The position numbers and the translations under genes are program-made. From positions 14,746,453-14,810,452 of the forward strand of contig OZ024787.1 in assembly GCA_964017065.1 (NCBI GenBank): a DNA stretch of 64,000 nucleotides, written 5' to 3'. Below are positions 1-17,115 of the stretch, piece by piece. This DNA comes from Haliclona indistincta. Its lineage: Eukaryota; Porifera; Demospongiae; Haplosclerida; Chalinidae. Numbering within the stretch: position 1 is the stretch's first letter; every line of letters starts with the position of its first letter. The notes under the pieces were generated by a model. That model worked only from the letters and a program-made list of their open reading frames with translations, was not told the origin of the DNA and did not search any database.

Positions 1-135
1 CCATGAAAAGGAGGGCAATACGGGATTTAAATCACCGCGGAAACCGATAGTATAGACGACCCGAGCGCGAAGCGCGAGGGCGTCTATTTCGGTTTCCGAG
101 GTGATTTAAATCCCATATTGCCCTCCTTTTCATGG
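1..135. repeat. Foldback (hairpin) repeat at the left edge
   Basis: The first 55-60 bases (starting ccatgaaaaggagggcaata) recur as an almost perfect reverse complement ending at 135. A GC-rich centre of about 19 nt lies between the arms (ccgagcgcgaagcgcg). The arms differ at only a few positions. This is MITE-like foldback DNA with no coding content. It may continue to the left of the window. Confidence 0.75.
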
Positions 136-148
136 TATAACCTATATT

Positions 149-343
149 TATACCATACTTCAATGTTTAATCAAATCTTTTTCCAAGCTACGACAGTATA
201 ACTGTTTTGTTCACAACGGGTCCATTCTGCGGTGTGATAAGTGAAATTGGAGGTGTAATAAGTGAACTGGGAGGTGTAATAAGTGAAATAAATCACCTCG
301 TTTTGAGCAATCTGATTGGTCAGAAACATTGAAGTATGGTATA
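149..343. mobile_element. Small MITE-like element with 19-bp terminal inverted repeats
   Basis: Bases 149-167 (tataccatacttcaatgtt) are the exact reverse complement of 325-343. The enclosed DNA has three direct copies of a ggtgtaataagtgaa-type motif at about 231-290. No ORF worth calling is present. The size and inverted termini fit a non-autonomous DNA transposon. No target-site duplication could be defined. Confidence 0.55.
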
Positions 344-600
344 ATAACTAATGATATAATAACTAGTGGTATGATATTCCTAGTGGTAGTAGTGATGGTA
401 TCATCCACTAATCAGCACATGTTCCCACTGAACCAACATGCTGTACACTTGTGCTAATAATTAATAGTAATTGCAAAAGGGGAAACCCCATCACTTGCAG
501 ACAAGTAATGGTTCAAACACACTACCATACATGGACTATACCATTGGAGCAATGCAATTGGTTATAATACAGCACCAGATCATGGCAGGTGCAGTAGATC
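344..600. other. Duplicon leader, unit 1
   Basis: Non-coding leader containing taataacta repeats and a gcaaaaggggaaacccca segment. It recurs almost unchanged before the minisatellites at 21019 and 45353. Before the array at 34512 it is split by a foldback element. I see no gene in it. Confidence 0.6.
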
Positions 601-1554
601 GAGACTGAGACACTATCACTGTATGTGGGCACGAGACTGAGACACTATCACTGTATGTGGGCACGAGACTGAGACACTATCACTGTATGTGGGCACGAGA
701 CTGAGACACTATCACTGTATGTGGGCATGAGACTGAGGCACTATCACTGTATGTGGGCACGAGACTGAGACACTATCACTGTATGTGGGCACGAGACTGA
801 GACACTATCACTGTATGTGGGCACGAGACTGAGACACTATCACTGTATGTGGGCACGAGACTGAGACACTATCACTGTATGTGGGCACGAGACTGAGACA
901 CTATCACTGTATGTGGGCACGAGACTGAGGCACTATCACTGTATGTGGGCAGGAGACTGAGGCACTATCACTGTATGTGGGCACGAGACTGAGACACTAT
1001 CACTGTATGTGGGCACGAGACTGAGGCACTATCACTGTATGTGGGCAGGAGACTGAGACACTATCACTGTATGTGGGCACGAGACTGAGACACTATCACT
1101 GTATGTGGGCACGAGACTGAGACACTATCACTGTATGTGGGCACGAGACTGAGACACTATCACTGTATGTGGGCACGAGACTGAGGCACTATCACTGTAT
1201 GTGGGCAGGAGACTGAGACACTATCACTGTATGTGGGCACGAGACTGAGACACTATCACTGTATGTGGGCACGAGACTGAGGCACTATCACTGTATGTGG
1301 GCAGGAGACTGAGACACTATCACTGTATGTGGGCACGAGACTGAGGCACTATCACTGTTTGTGGGCAGGAGACTGAGACACTATCACTGTATGTGGGCAC
1401 GAGACTGAGACACTATCACTGTATGTGGGCACGAGACTGAGACACTATCACTGTATGTGGGCACGAGACTGAGACACTATCACTGTATGTGGGCATGAGA
1501 CTGAGACACTATCACTGTATGTGGGCAGGAGACTGCATGTGACTGAGACACTAA
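601..1554. repeat. 32-bp minisatellite, array A (about 30 copies)
   Basis: Tandem 32-bp unit starting gagactgagacactatcac and ending tgtatgtgggcac, with scattered one-base variants (c/t/g near the unit end, a/g in gagaca/gaggca). The period is not a multiple of three. The array lies 0.7-0.9 kb upstream of the first ankyrin-Roc-COR-Death gene. The same family sits at the same place in the other three units. Confidence 0.95.
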
Positions 1555-2232
1555 AGAGGCAGGGACTTATCCAGCTTTAACCCTATCTTGCAGGAATTTT
1601 AACCTCATAGATGCTTACCAATTCTCTCCTTTTGATCTCTCACTGTCTCGTGTGGGCTTAGTGCTATTGCTCTCAAACACACATCATTTTCTTCAGTAAG
1701 TATCCGCACTTGCATACTCAAGTCAATCGGGATTCCCCTCCAACTGCAGATATGAAGCCAATAAAGTGCAGTGACCTTGTCTATTAATTTTGCTAAAGCA
1801 GTGCTTGTGCTGGCTGTATAGAAATCACGCACTGCTTTTCATGAGTGTAAAATTATCCTTAGACACCATATTTTTGAAGGGAATTTTGAAAATAATTATG
1901 CACTGAAGGAATGGAATAAAATTCAATTTAGCCTTATCGCTTGTTTTAGCACTTTTGGGAAAGTTATGTAAGAATGATGCCAAGGCTGGGTTAACTAGTA
2001 GATAGAACCACAAAGTTCATTGGAAGACTGAGGGTTAATTGATTCAAGGCAAGTGCAGCTCACTAATAATTCCCAAATTCAAATAGCACGCGATGTATAT
2101 CCTCTAAAGTGGTTCATACCACTTATTCAACTAAATTGGCAAAATAGTGTTTGAGTACTATAATTTATTCATAGATTAGTGCATGCATCGTACCTTATTT
2201 GGTAAACATTCAATAATAAGGGAGTGGCAGTA
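1555..2232. other. Conserved upstream region of gene 1
   Basis: Non-coding DNA shared with the regions before genes 2 and 3 and probably holding the promoter. A minus-strand open stretch of about 65 codons (around 1605-1832) is also open before gene 2 but is frameshifted before gene 3, so I do not call it a gene. No TATA box or other core element stands out. Confidence 0.5.
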
Positions 2233-2441
2233 ATGAATATTGTTATCACCCACTGCATGTGTCATGTGACTGTCTTGCTACTCAGAAGACAGTGTACATT
2301 CGCCATTAAGGTACAGTTAACCATGTTAGCACCTCTCATGAAGTTAAGTGATCTCTCATTCTCATTTATACAGGAAGACAACCATGCACCAGCAATGCAG
2401 CAAGTTTTAGCAATCACTAGAGAAGGACAAATACAGCGATA
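2233..2441 (+). promoter_or_regulatory. Spliced 5' leader with upstream ORF, gene 1
   Basis: A 63-nt intron (donor aag|gtacag at 2311, acceptor tatacag ending 2373) is predicted in the leader. The equivalent 58-nt introns are at 22675-22732 and 35877-35934. An upstream ATG at 2233 stays open across the intron, spliced or not, and stops at TAA 2440-2442. That stop overlaps the main ATG by one base (taATG). A reinitiation-type control is possible but unproven. The overlapping uORF is not kept in genes 2 and 3. Confidence 0.5.
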
Positions 2442-5400
2442 ATGTGGCAGGAAGAAACCAAGAGTACTGAGTGTGTGGAATCAATCATATATGGGAACAA
2501 ACAAGATGCTGAGAGACTACTACCACGACTACAACAACCAGCTGACATCAGGACAACAGCACTACACTTGGGGTGGTATACTGAACAAGTCTCTCTGCTC
2601 CATCTGGCAGCTCACCATGGCTGGATGGATATCATCATTGACCTAATAAAAGTATACAAGTGTGACACCAACTGTAAGGACTCTCGTGGACACACTCCAC
2701 TACACTATGCTGCCATCAACAATCACCTGGAGGTGGTAAGGTACTTCATCAATGAACAACACTGTGACCCAATGACTAGAGACAATGATGGACACACACC
2801 ACTACACTATGCTGCCATCAACAATCACCTGGAGGTGGTAAGGTACTTCATCAATGAACAACACTGTGACCCAATGACTAGAGACAATGATGGACACACA
2901 CCACTACACTATGCTGCCATCAACAATCACCTGGAGGTGGTAAGGTACTTCATCAATGAACAACACTGTGACCCAATGACTAGAGACAATGATGGACACA
3001 CACCACTACACTATGCTGCCATCAACAATCACCTGGAGGTGGTAAGGTACTTCATCAATGAACAACACTGTGACCCAATGACTAGAGACAATGATGGCAA
3101 CACACCACTTCACATTGCTTGTATCTATAACATCAGCATCCATATTGTACAATACTTACTGTCAACCGGTAAAGTAGACCCACTGGCTATGAACAACAAT
3201 GGCGAGACCGCTGTGTTTAAACAAGATAAGAATATACTACCCATGCTCCACCTGGCAGCTAACCATGGCTGGATGGATATCATCATTGACCTAATAACAA
3301 AGTACAAGTGTGACACCAACTGTAAGGACTCTCATGGACACACTCCACTACACTATGCTGTCATCAACAATCACCTGGAGGTGGTAAGGTACTTCATCAA
3401 TGAACAACACTGTAACCCAATGACTAGAGACAATGATGGACACACTCCACTACACTATGCTGTCATCAACAATCACCTGGAGGTGGTAAAGTACTTCATC
3501 AATGAACAACACTGTGACCCAATGACTAGAGACAATGATGGCAACACACCACTTCACATTGCTTGTATCTATAACATCAGCATCCATATTGTACAATACT
3601 TACTGTCAACCGGTAAAGTAGACCCACTGGCTATGAACAACAATGGCGAGACCGCTGTGTTTAAACAAGATAAGAATATACTACCCATGCTCCACCTGGC
3701 AGCTAACCATGGCTGGATGGATATCATCATTGACCTAATAACAAAGTACAAGTGTGACACCAACTGTAAGGACTCTCATGGACGCACTCCACTACACTAT
3801 GCTGTCATCAACAATCACCTGGAGGTGGTAAGGTACTTCATCAATGAACAGCACTGTGACCCAATGACTAGAGACAATGATGGTAATACAACACTTCACA
3901 TAGCTTGTATCCATAACCACACTCACATGGTACAATACTTACTATCAACTGGTAAACTAGATCCACTGGCTAAGAACAAGTATGGCAAGAGACCAAACGT
4001 GACACCAAATGACATTTATGGGTCACTGGAGCACTTCAGGCAGGGAGAGTGGAGGCATAGTTTGCTCCACCTGGCAGTTAAAAATTGCTGGATAGATGTT
4101 GTTATTGAACTAATAACAAAGTACAAATGTGACACCAACAGTAAGGACTCTGATGGACGCACTCCACTACAATATGCTGTCATCAACAATCACCTGGAGA
4201 TGGTAAGGTACTTCATCAATGAACCGCGCTGTGACCCAATGACTAGAGACAATGATGGTAATACACTACTTCACCTTGCTTGTAACTATAGCCACACTCA
4301 CATTGTACAATATTTACTATCAACCGGTAAACTAGATCCACTGGCTAAGAATAAGTATGCCAAGAGAGCAAGCGTGACACCAAATGACATTTATGGGTCA
4401 CTGCAGTTCAGTCAGGGAGAGTGGAGGCATACTTTGCTCCTCCTGGCAGCTCACCATGGCTGGATGAATGATGTTATCGAACTAATAACAAAGTACAAGT
4501 GTGACACCAACTGTAAGGACTCTCATGGACGTACTCCACTACACTATGCTGTCATCAACAATCACCTGGAGGTGGTAAGGTACTTCATCAATGAACAACA
4601 CTGTGACCCAATGACAACTGACAATGATGGTGACACGGTACTTCACTATGCTTGTGACTATAGCCACATTGATATTGTGCAATACTTATTATCCACTGGT
4701 AAAGTAGACCCACTGGCTAAGAACAAGTATGGAATATGCCCAACGTTGAAACCAGCTAAACTACCTCTGCTCCACCACGCAGCTTATCATGGCTGGATGA
4801 ATGTCATTATTGAATTTATTAAAAACTACAAGCACAGTACAAGATTATTGCTTGATTCTGATTCTGTTAACAAGACATTAGATTTTTTGTTCTGTAAGGA
4901 CTCTGATGGACACACTCCACTACACTATGCTGTCATCAAAAATCATCTGGAGGTGGTAAGGTACTTCATCACTGAACCTCGCTGTGACCCAATGACTAGA
5001 GACAATGATGGTAACACGGTACTTCACTATGCTTGTGACTATAGCCACATTGATATTGTGAAATACTTATTATCCACTGGTAAAGTAGACCCACTGGCTA
5101 AGAACAATAATGGTGCGACTGCTGTGTTCGAACAAGATAAGGTTAGACTACCCATGCTCCACCTGGCAGCTGCCAATGGCTGGATGGATATCATTATTGA
5201 CCTAATAACAAAGTACAAGTGTGACACCAACTGTATGGACTCTCATGGATGCACTCCACTACACCATGCTGTCATCAACAATCACCTGGAGGTGGTAAGG
5301 TTCTTCAACAATGAACAACACTGTGACCCAATGATGGGAGATAATAATGGCAATACACAAATTCATTATGCTTGTCGCTATGGTCACCTCGAGATTGCTC

Positions 5401-8400
5401 AGTACCTCATCAGTGAGGCACAATGTGACCCATCACGTGACAACAATGATGGTGATACACCACTTCACTATGCTTGTGAGTATCACCACATCGACATTGT
5501 GCAATACTTGCTAACTATTCATAATGTTAACTCATTAGCTAGGAACAAGAATGGCAAGATTCCAATTTTGAAACAAAATCATATTAATGGTTCACTGGCA
5601 CGGTACGGATTAGGCGAGTGGAAACAAAATCTGCTCCACCTGGCAGCTCACCATGGCTGGGTATATATCATTATTGACCTAATAATAAAGTACAAGTGTG
5701 ACACCAACTGTAAGGACTCTCATGGACGCACTCCACTACACTATGCTGTCAGCAACAATCACCTGGAGGTGGTAAGGTACTTCATCAATGAACAACACTG
5801 TGACCCAATGACTCGAGACAATGATGGTAACACACCACTTCACTATGCTTGTGAATGCAGCAGTGTCCCTATTGTGCAATTCTTACTATCCACTGGTAAA
5901 GTAGACCCACTGACTGTGAACTATAATGGTGAGAATTCAGTCATCAAAATTGATAAATTTAGACTACCCATGCTCCACCTGGCAGCTCATCACGGCTGGA
6001 TGGACATCATCATTGATCTAATAATAAAGTACAAGTGTGACACCAACTGTAAGGACTCACATGGACGCACTCCACTACACTATGCTGTCATCAACAATCA
6101 CCTGGAGGTGGTAAGGTACTTCATCAATGAACAACACTGTGACCCAATGACTAGAGACAATGATGGCAATACACCACTTCACCTTGCTTGTGAATGCAGC
6201 AGTGTCCCTATTGTGCAATTCTTACTATCCACTGGTAAAGTAGACCCACTGACTGTGAACTATAATGGTGAGAATTCAGTCATCAAAATTGATAAATTTA
6301 GACTACCCATGCTCCACCTGGCAGCTCATCACGGCTGGATGGACATCATCATTGATCTAATAATAAAGTACAAGTGTGACACCAACTGTAAGGACTCACG
6401 TGGACGCACTCCACTACACTATGCTGTCATCAACAATCACCTGGAGGTGGTAAGGTACTTCATCAATGAATCGCACTGTGACCCAATGACTAGAGACAAT
6501 GATGGCGATACACCACTTCACCTTGCTTGTGACTATAGCCACATTGATATTGTGCAATACATATTATCCACTGGTAAAGTGGACCCATTGGTTATGAACA
6601 ATAATGGTGCAATTGCTGTGTTGGAACAAGATAACTTTAGACTACCCATGCTCCACCTGGCAGCTCGTCACGGCTGGATGGGTATCATCGTTGATCTAAT
6701 AACTAAGTACAAGTGTGACACTAACTTAAAGGATACCCAAGAATGCTCTCCACTACACTATGCTGTCATCAACAATCACCTGGAGGTGGTAAGGTACTTC
6801 ATAAAGGAACAAAATTGTGACCCAATGACTAGAGAAAATGATGGTGATACACTAGGTCATCTTGCTTGTCGAATTGGGAATATCCACATGTTACAATACT
6901 TACTATCCACAGGTAAAGTGGACCCACTAGCTAAAAACAATCAAGGGAAGACTCCAGTAGACTATGCTAGTAGACATGATAACAGTTATGATCTACTGAA
7001 ACAGTTTCAGTCATTTCCACAATGTGAAAGAGAATTTCCTGTGCACACATACACAAAACTCATCCTAACTGGATACAGTGGAGCTGGCAAGACCACCATA
7101 TCTCAACTCATTCTCCTCTTAGCTAGCAAACCAAAAACTGGCATTTTCTCCTGGCTATCATCAGGTCGTGTTACTGATGTAGAATGCCTCACTGCTGGAA
7201 TCATACCTCTTCATGTTGAGAGCAAGGTCAATGAGCTTGGTAACATGGTAATATACGATTTCGCAGGACAACAAGAGTACTACTCTAGTCATGGTGCTGT
7301 GCTGGAACGCATCATGAGGAATTCTGCTGCTATCTTTGTTTGTATCATAGACCTGAGCCAGTGTATGGAGAAGATCAGTGAGTCCATACACTACTGGATC
7401 AGTTTCATAGAGAATGCCTGTAGCTCAGCCCAGGGATCATCACATGTCATCATTGTTGGCAGCCATGCTGACCTGGTCAAGTCACCACAAGAGCTAAAGG
7501 AGAAGAGCTCACTAGTGGAGAACATAGCAGAGAGCAGAGCGAAGCAGCTTATGTATGGTGGATTTGTAAACATGGACTGTCGACTGTCAAAAACCACAGA
7601 AGCACATCATTTCCGCTCTCTCCTCTCAACTAGCCAACAAGCCATACTATCATCCCAGCCCAGCATGAGCTTGTACTGTCATGTGTTGTATTCTTTTCTT
7701 CGTACAAAGCTCGGGATGACAGGCTGCACACTGCAAGAGCTCACCTCTGCCCTTGCTTCAGAGAAAATTTTCTCCCCTGACTCCACAGTGCTTACAGAGT
7801 CACTGATCTCTCTCAGTGACAAAGGTCTCATCTTATTTGTACAGAACCTGGAGAATCCCCAGTCCAGCTGGGTGGTGGTGGAGAAAGAGGCCTTGCTGAG
7901 AGAAGTAAATGGAACACTATTTGCTCCTGAACATTTCAAGCAGTATCGTCAAGTTGCCAGTAACACTGGTATAGTACCCATCGCGACTCTTGAGGAGTTG
8001 TTCCCACAGTACAGCTCAGAGATGCTGGTGGGCTGTCTCGAGAGTATGGAATTCTGTCATCCAGTGGATATGCCTACACTTCAAGCCACTAACCTCAAAG
8101 CTACTTTATCGTTCCCTCTAACAGGAGCTAACTATCTTTTCTTCCCAAGTCTTGTTAAAGAGCATCGACCTCACGACCTCCCCTCTCCAAGGTTTGGCTG
8201 GTGTCTGGGGTGCAGTGACCCTCACCAGTTTTTCAGCAATCGTTTCCTACATGTTCTTTTCCTTCGACTTGCATTCACATATTCTCTGGCCACCATAAAA
8301 CGTTCACTGCCTCCCGCTCTTTGTGGTATTGAGCGAACGTGTAAAGTATGGCAAAATGGAATCTGCTGGAAGAGTGCCTCTGGAGTGTCCACTATAGTAG

Positions 8401-9389
8401 AGATTGTAGACCTCAATCGTTGGGTCATTGTGCTGGTGTCTGAGAAGACCAGAGAAGCAGCACAGACCTGCAGCAGTGTCATCAGGATGATCCTCGACCT
8501 CCAATACCAGCTGTGTAGTGCTGTCACCACATGTGAATGTCTTATCTCTCCCTCTCTACTCGACCGCTATCCCTTTGATGCCTTGCCCGACATTGACCTA
8601 TTTGATCTACCTACAGTAGCTAGGTCAATGCTTCTTCGCCATAAGCTTCTCTTAGACCGAAGTGAAAGAAAGAATGAGTTCTCAACAGACGAGGCTCTAT
8701 CGTGTGAGCCTTACTACCTCTTGCAACCCTCCTCTGTGTGCCAGCTCTTCAACCAAAGCATGGCTAGCCAGCCTGTTCCTGATCCCCTCCTCCAGGAGGT
8801 ACTCAGGTACTGCCAGCTGCCCCACCGGAAGCCACGAGACCACAATGAGCTCAGGGAGTGTGTCAACAAGCACAGCCTATTTGCTGGTAGAAACCCTCTG
8901 GTGAGTTGCAGTGTGCAGGCTGAACTGTAGCATGTGATGGTATGTTTCTCTGGTGTGTACAGGAGGTGGCTGATCTGAAGGAAGAGGAGATTATCAGTCA
9001 CACAGCTACTGCTACACAGCTACCCACAGCTGCTGCTGGTGTTAGTGGTGACATCTATAGAACACTCGGTGAGTTATAATATAGAATGCTCCAGTTATTA
9101 TGTAGTCATTGCAGCTGAGAATGATCTAGTGGATGTGTTCAACGTGATTGATGATATCGTCAACTGGGAGGTTCTAGGACTGCAACTAGGCCTTCGGCTA
9201 TCAAAAGTAGAGATAATTGAACGTGAGCAGCGAGGGATAATAAAGAACTGCAAGACACATATGCTCTCAGCATGGCTGCAACAACAAGACAATGTCTCAC
9301 AGAAGGGAGTCCCTTCGTGGAGTGTGTTGAAGGCAGCACTGAAGCGAATGGGAGAGCATGAGACAGCTGACTGGATCCACAGCAACTGA
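2442..9389 (+). CDS. Ankyrin-Roc-COR-Death domain protein 1 (2279 aa)
   Basis: Exons 2442-8900, 8963-9068 and 9115-9389 (introns 62 and 46 nt, GT-AG, phases 0 and 1) encode 2279 residues. Residues about 50-1525 are ankyrin repeats (HTPLHYA, NNHLEVVRYF) in 11 super-repeats, each opening with LHLAAxxGWM or a variant. The Roc GTPase follows. Its P-loop is GYSGAGKTT (1544-1552), its G3 DFAGQQ (1606-1611), and SHAD (1674-1677) replaces the usual G4 NKxD. A COR-like region covers roughly 1720-2153. Exon 3 encodes a Death domain (VNWEVLGLQLGL, about 2190-2279). There is no kinase, signal peptide or membrane segment, so a cytosolic role is likely. The layout resembles DAPK1 without its kinase. One ankyrin repeat near 4825-4895 has an insertion of about 20 residues. 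Stress or immune sensing is inference. Confidence 0.9.
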
Positions 9390-9993
9390 TGGTGAGTTGT
9401 GACTAGTACTCATCATTGTGAGTGTGTGCTGTCCCTCTCATACAGGACCAGGAGGAAGGAATTACCACAACACAACCACACTAACTGACTCAACACTAGT
9501 CATGTTACACTTGTCAATAATTATGAATAATAATATATTTAAGTGCAGACACGTTTCGACTGCTAGTGAGCTGCTGCTTCAAAATATGGTATTGCTGGAG
9601 GATGCACAGTGTGTTGACCTGTTTCACTTCACATCAAAGTTTCTTGGAATAGTATAATATTATTATGCATCATCAGCAGTTGTGGTCTGTGCGCTCGTCA
9701 TTGGACATGTCTGTCTAGTAGTAAATTCTTTTTGTTGCTGTGCATCTACCACATGTACCAGCTAGTCACTTGAGTCTAGCTATCAGAGACCATTATAGCT
9801 GCCAGAGATGAACATTGCATTTACCATGACAATGCCTGCAGCAGGTGGATCGGCATAATAGATGCAGAAACACAGATATGAACTGCAATCAGATATCAAT
9901 ATCAATTCTGACGAAGTGAAAAGACAAATCATGAGTAGCAGTAGTAGTACAATGTAAAACTGATTTTAGCAAATAAATTATTTTCAAAGCTAG
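9390..9993. other. 3' region of gene 1
   Basis: No gene seen. The stretch is shared with the DNA after gene 2 (29282-29895) and, in part, with that after gene 3 (from about 42370). It should hold the 3' UTR of gene 1 and the 3' UTR of the minus-strand PSME4-like gene, whose stop is at 9994-9996. Confidence 0.5.
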
Positions 9994-13923
<3,930 letters not shown>

Positions 13924-15498
13924 CTGTGGACATGAAGCAACTGAGACACAACACGTGTGTGGAGATGAACCCCACCTGGTGCTATATGGACAGGAACACC
14001 ATCCTGATGATGGGGTGAGTCACTGGAACCACTTTGAAGAGGAAATCACACACACACAGCTGCATGCAGGTCCTATGAGCAGGTCTGTTGTGTACAGTAT
14101 AAAGTTAGATTCACTCAATCATTTCTGCTATAGAGCAGTAACTCAGTGGTTTGTTGTGTACAGTATAAAGCAAGATTTATTCAATCAGAGCAGTAATTCA
14201 GTGGTTTGTTGTGTCAATGGTATAAGTCCATAGTTACAGCCTGGGTGTAGCCAGGAGGTTTAGAGGAGGAGTGACCAGTCTCATGACAACAGCATATATC
14301 AATAGGATCAGTATTGGCAGTGAAATATTCCAATGTGTAGTCAGCTAGCTAGTGTGTGTATGATAAGAGAGTTGCTTTGAAGCCTATCACTAACTGTGAG
14401 CATGACAGTATGTAGTGAAAGCATTGGCCTCCTAATATGACATGCTTGAGGCTAATTTTACAGCACCAAAGGCTAATCTCATCAGAATACATTGCATTCC
14501 ATGGATGCTCTCAACCCCATGTACCTGACATTGTGCTGAAGCCAATCAAACAATTGCCCGCTCAGACTTGGCGGGCAATAGCAGCTGGAATGCTATCATC
14601 ACCAGCTAGAGTCCACTACAGTGTGTATTAGTAATCAGAAGGCATCATAGCATGTAACAGTGTTGCCACAGGTGATACATACCACCATCACCTAGCTACC
14701 ATACCAGAACATTAAACTATCACATACTTTCAAAGTGCAACAAAATTCAAATACTGAGCTTCCCGCTATACTGCAACAGCTACTAGTGTCTGTAAGCTAT
14801 AATCAAGCAGACACACACACACACACACACTGTGTTTCATCAATGCAAGATGCTAATAGCTGTGTCAGTGTCGACACACACGCAGTGGTATACTGTTATC
14901 CTCTCTTCTATCAATCATGCATATTTGACCTTGTCAGACAGCGATCACTCCCAGCATTTTCCATCTCTGAGAATGGCTAACGAGATTCAGTTAACTCAGT
15001 TATCATATTCCAGACGTTACAAACCTCCCAACATGACTAATGTATTATCAGTACACCGGACAAGGTTCATACCTTTGGTAGGATATATGGATACACACTG
15101 GTTCATTCACAATACTAACTAACTAAACCAATTAGAGGAAGGAACTAACCATTCAAACACGCAGAGTGACAAGATTTGTCGTTATGTCATGTAGTGACAG
15201 GCGCCACTAGCAAAAATAAAATAACACTGTCTAGGTACCGCAGTGACCGGCAGACAGACTAGTGTTGTTTCCAGTGCATGCACCCAGTCATAATACCATC
15301 CGAAAACAGACCTCCATACAGATAGACTGATTGAAAGATTGACAGAAACAAACTATTTAAGCAATAAAGTTAGTTGTTTTGGTTCCTATAGTGACACCAG
15401 TACTAGATCAGACAGACAGCTGGTCCACAGTGAACTGGAGACTGTGTTCCCGCCAATTATTCATTTGAAATTATGCAGACGTCCTAATTACAGTGTCC

Positions 15499-15552
<54 letters not shown>

Positions 15553-17115
15553 TTCGAGCAGTGTTGCTGGGTAGGTATCATAGCCTGTTAGTCTAAGTAT
15601 GATCAACATGTCTGTGAAGGAGCTTTGTCCTGATCATGGAGGAGCCACAATCCATTCAACACATGATCAACACCACAGCTACACCACACCAGCTGACCTG
15701 TACTATCATAATAGACCAATCACAAGACTTGCTGGGAGGTCTTTCCTGGGATAATACATCTCTCCACAATACTCCTTATAAGGTATTCACCTCCCAGAGT
15801 GTACACTAGAAAACTGATAGTGGTTTTTACCACAGATTTACTACCAAATTTGGCAGTAAATCTGCTGTGGAAACAATAGCAAAAGGATATCTTAGTAGTA
15901 ACAAATATAAGGAATTTGAGGCAGTGTTGAGCTTGAAAAAATCTCGTGCAAAGCGTTGTATCATGCATACTATAATATGCACAGACACGCCGATGCTGTG
16001 CTGTGAGTGTGTGTGTGTGTGTGTGTGTGAATTGTGACAGTGTTGGTACAATACAAACTCGAAACACACAGCTATCATCATCAGAGCATGAGTGGATGTT
16101 TAGGGCTTAGTGTACCTAACAGACCCTTTGATGCAACCACTGAACATACAGACAGACAAACAAACAAACAGCTTACACACCACAAGCTACCTCTGAACAA
16201 TACCATCTCCACAGCTAATATTCATACCATGAATATTTGTATCAATCAGTTTAGTACATATTTACAGATCTGATGGTTAGTTGTGTACACACAACATGCT
16301 TGTTATTGTGTCTGTGTACTAGTTTAGACACCGTGGTATACATAACTGGTACTGATTACACCACTAACATCCACCCACTGTACGTACAGACAATGAGCAT
16401 TCCTGTCTAACTACTAGCTGGTGTACTGTGCTGTGTAGTAGAGCAGGGCGTGTCTTGTTGTTGACTATGGCACCCACTGGGATTAGCCTCTAGCTAAGCA
16501 GCTCAAAGAAACTAATGTGAGAGTGATTCATGTTGAAAGAGCATGGTTTTAAAGATGGGATTTGACAGAGAAGGGATAGATGTGATAAATGTTTGTTTGT
16601 TAAATGTGAGTTTCAGATAGACATGAGTGAATGAGTTTCAGAAGTGACAGTAATCAAAACAAGAGCCTATATAGTGAAATGCAAAAGACACTAGAGATCG
16701 ATAGCTGTGAGTAAGGGTTTGTCAGTGAAGTCATGATTGGATCCTTTGTTTGAAAAACTTGTATACAATAAACTTCAAAAAGGAATAACTAAGAACAATG
16801 ATGCATTTGAGGTGCTTTTGGAACAAAAGCGGTTTATTGATACTGAAAACAATATAGGCGCAAAGTAGCTTTAGTGCAGCTGAAACAAACTGTTAGTAAC
16901 TTGTCACATCACTGCATAGCCCACTACCATGGAGAGGGGACTAGTGAAGGAAGGCATGTCTAATTCTTAAGTGTTTTATTGCCTGGTATGCCGGTATATC
17001 AGGCAGTTCCTGATCCCTGCATTCCCCATGCTCCTCATGGGAGGAGACTCCTTGGTCATGATACGTAGTCGATCATGTCCATGTATTCTAGGAATCTCTA
17101 TCAGACCAGAACTAG
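13924..17115. other. Non-coding spacer, absent from unit 2
   Basis: I see no convincing gene. It holds a (GA)n tract at 15501-15550, a (GT)n tract near 16006-16029, and a hairpin at about 15829-15872 (ccacagatttact / agtaaatctgctgtgg). It also has a diverged copy of the last PSME4 exon on the minus strand at about 15410-15505, with many changes and no open frame. Together with the PSME4-like exons, 10141-16983 is missing from the equivalent place in unit 2 (junction near 30033). Confidence 0.5.

Noticed and set aside
601..1554. CRISPR-like regular repeat array
   Set aside because: The 32-bp units are contiguous with no unique spacers, and the DNA is eukaryotic. It is a minisatellite.
1605..1832. 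Minus-strand frame (CSWRGIPIDL, MQVRILTEEN) conserved at 21999-22268
   Set aside because: The equivalent DNA before gene 3 is frameshifted, so similarity between units 1 and 2 more likely reflects recent duplication than coding.
13960..14060. A further upstream PSME4 exon on the minus strand (SSSKWFQ)
   Set aside because: The match is a few residues in a (GT)n context and the phase does not fit the next exon.
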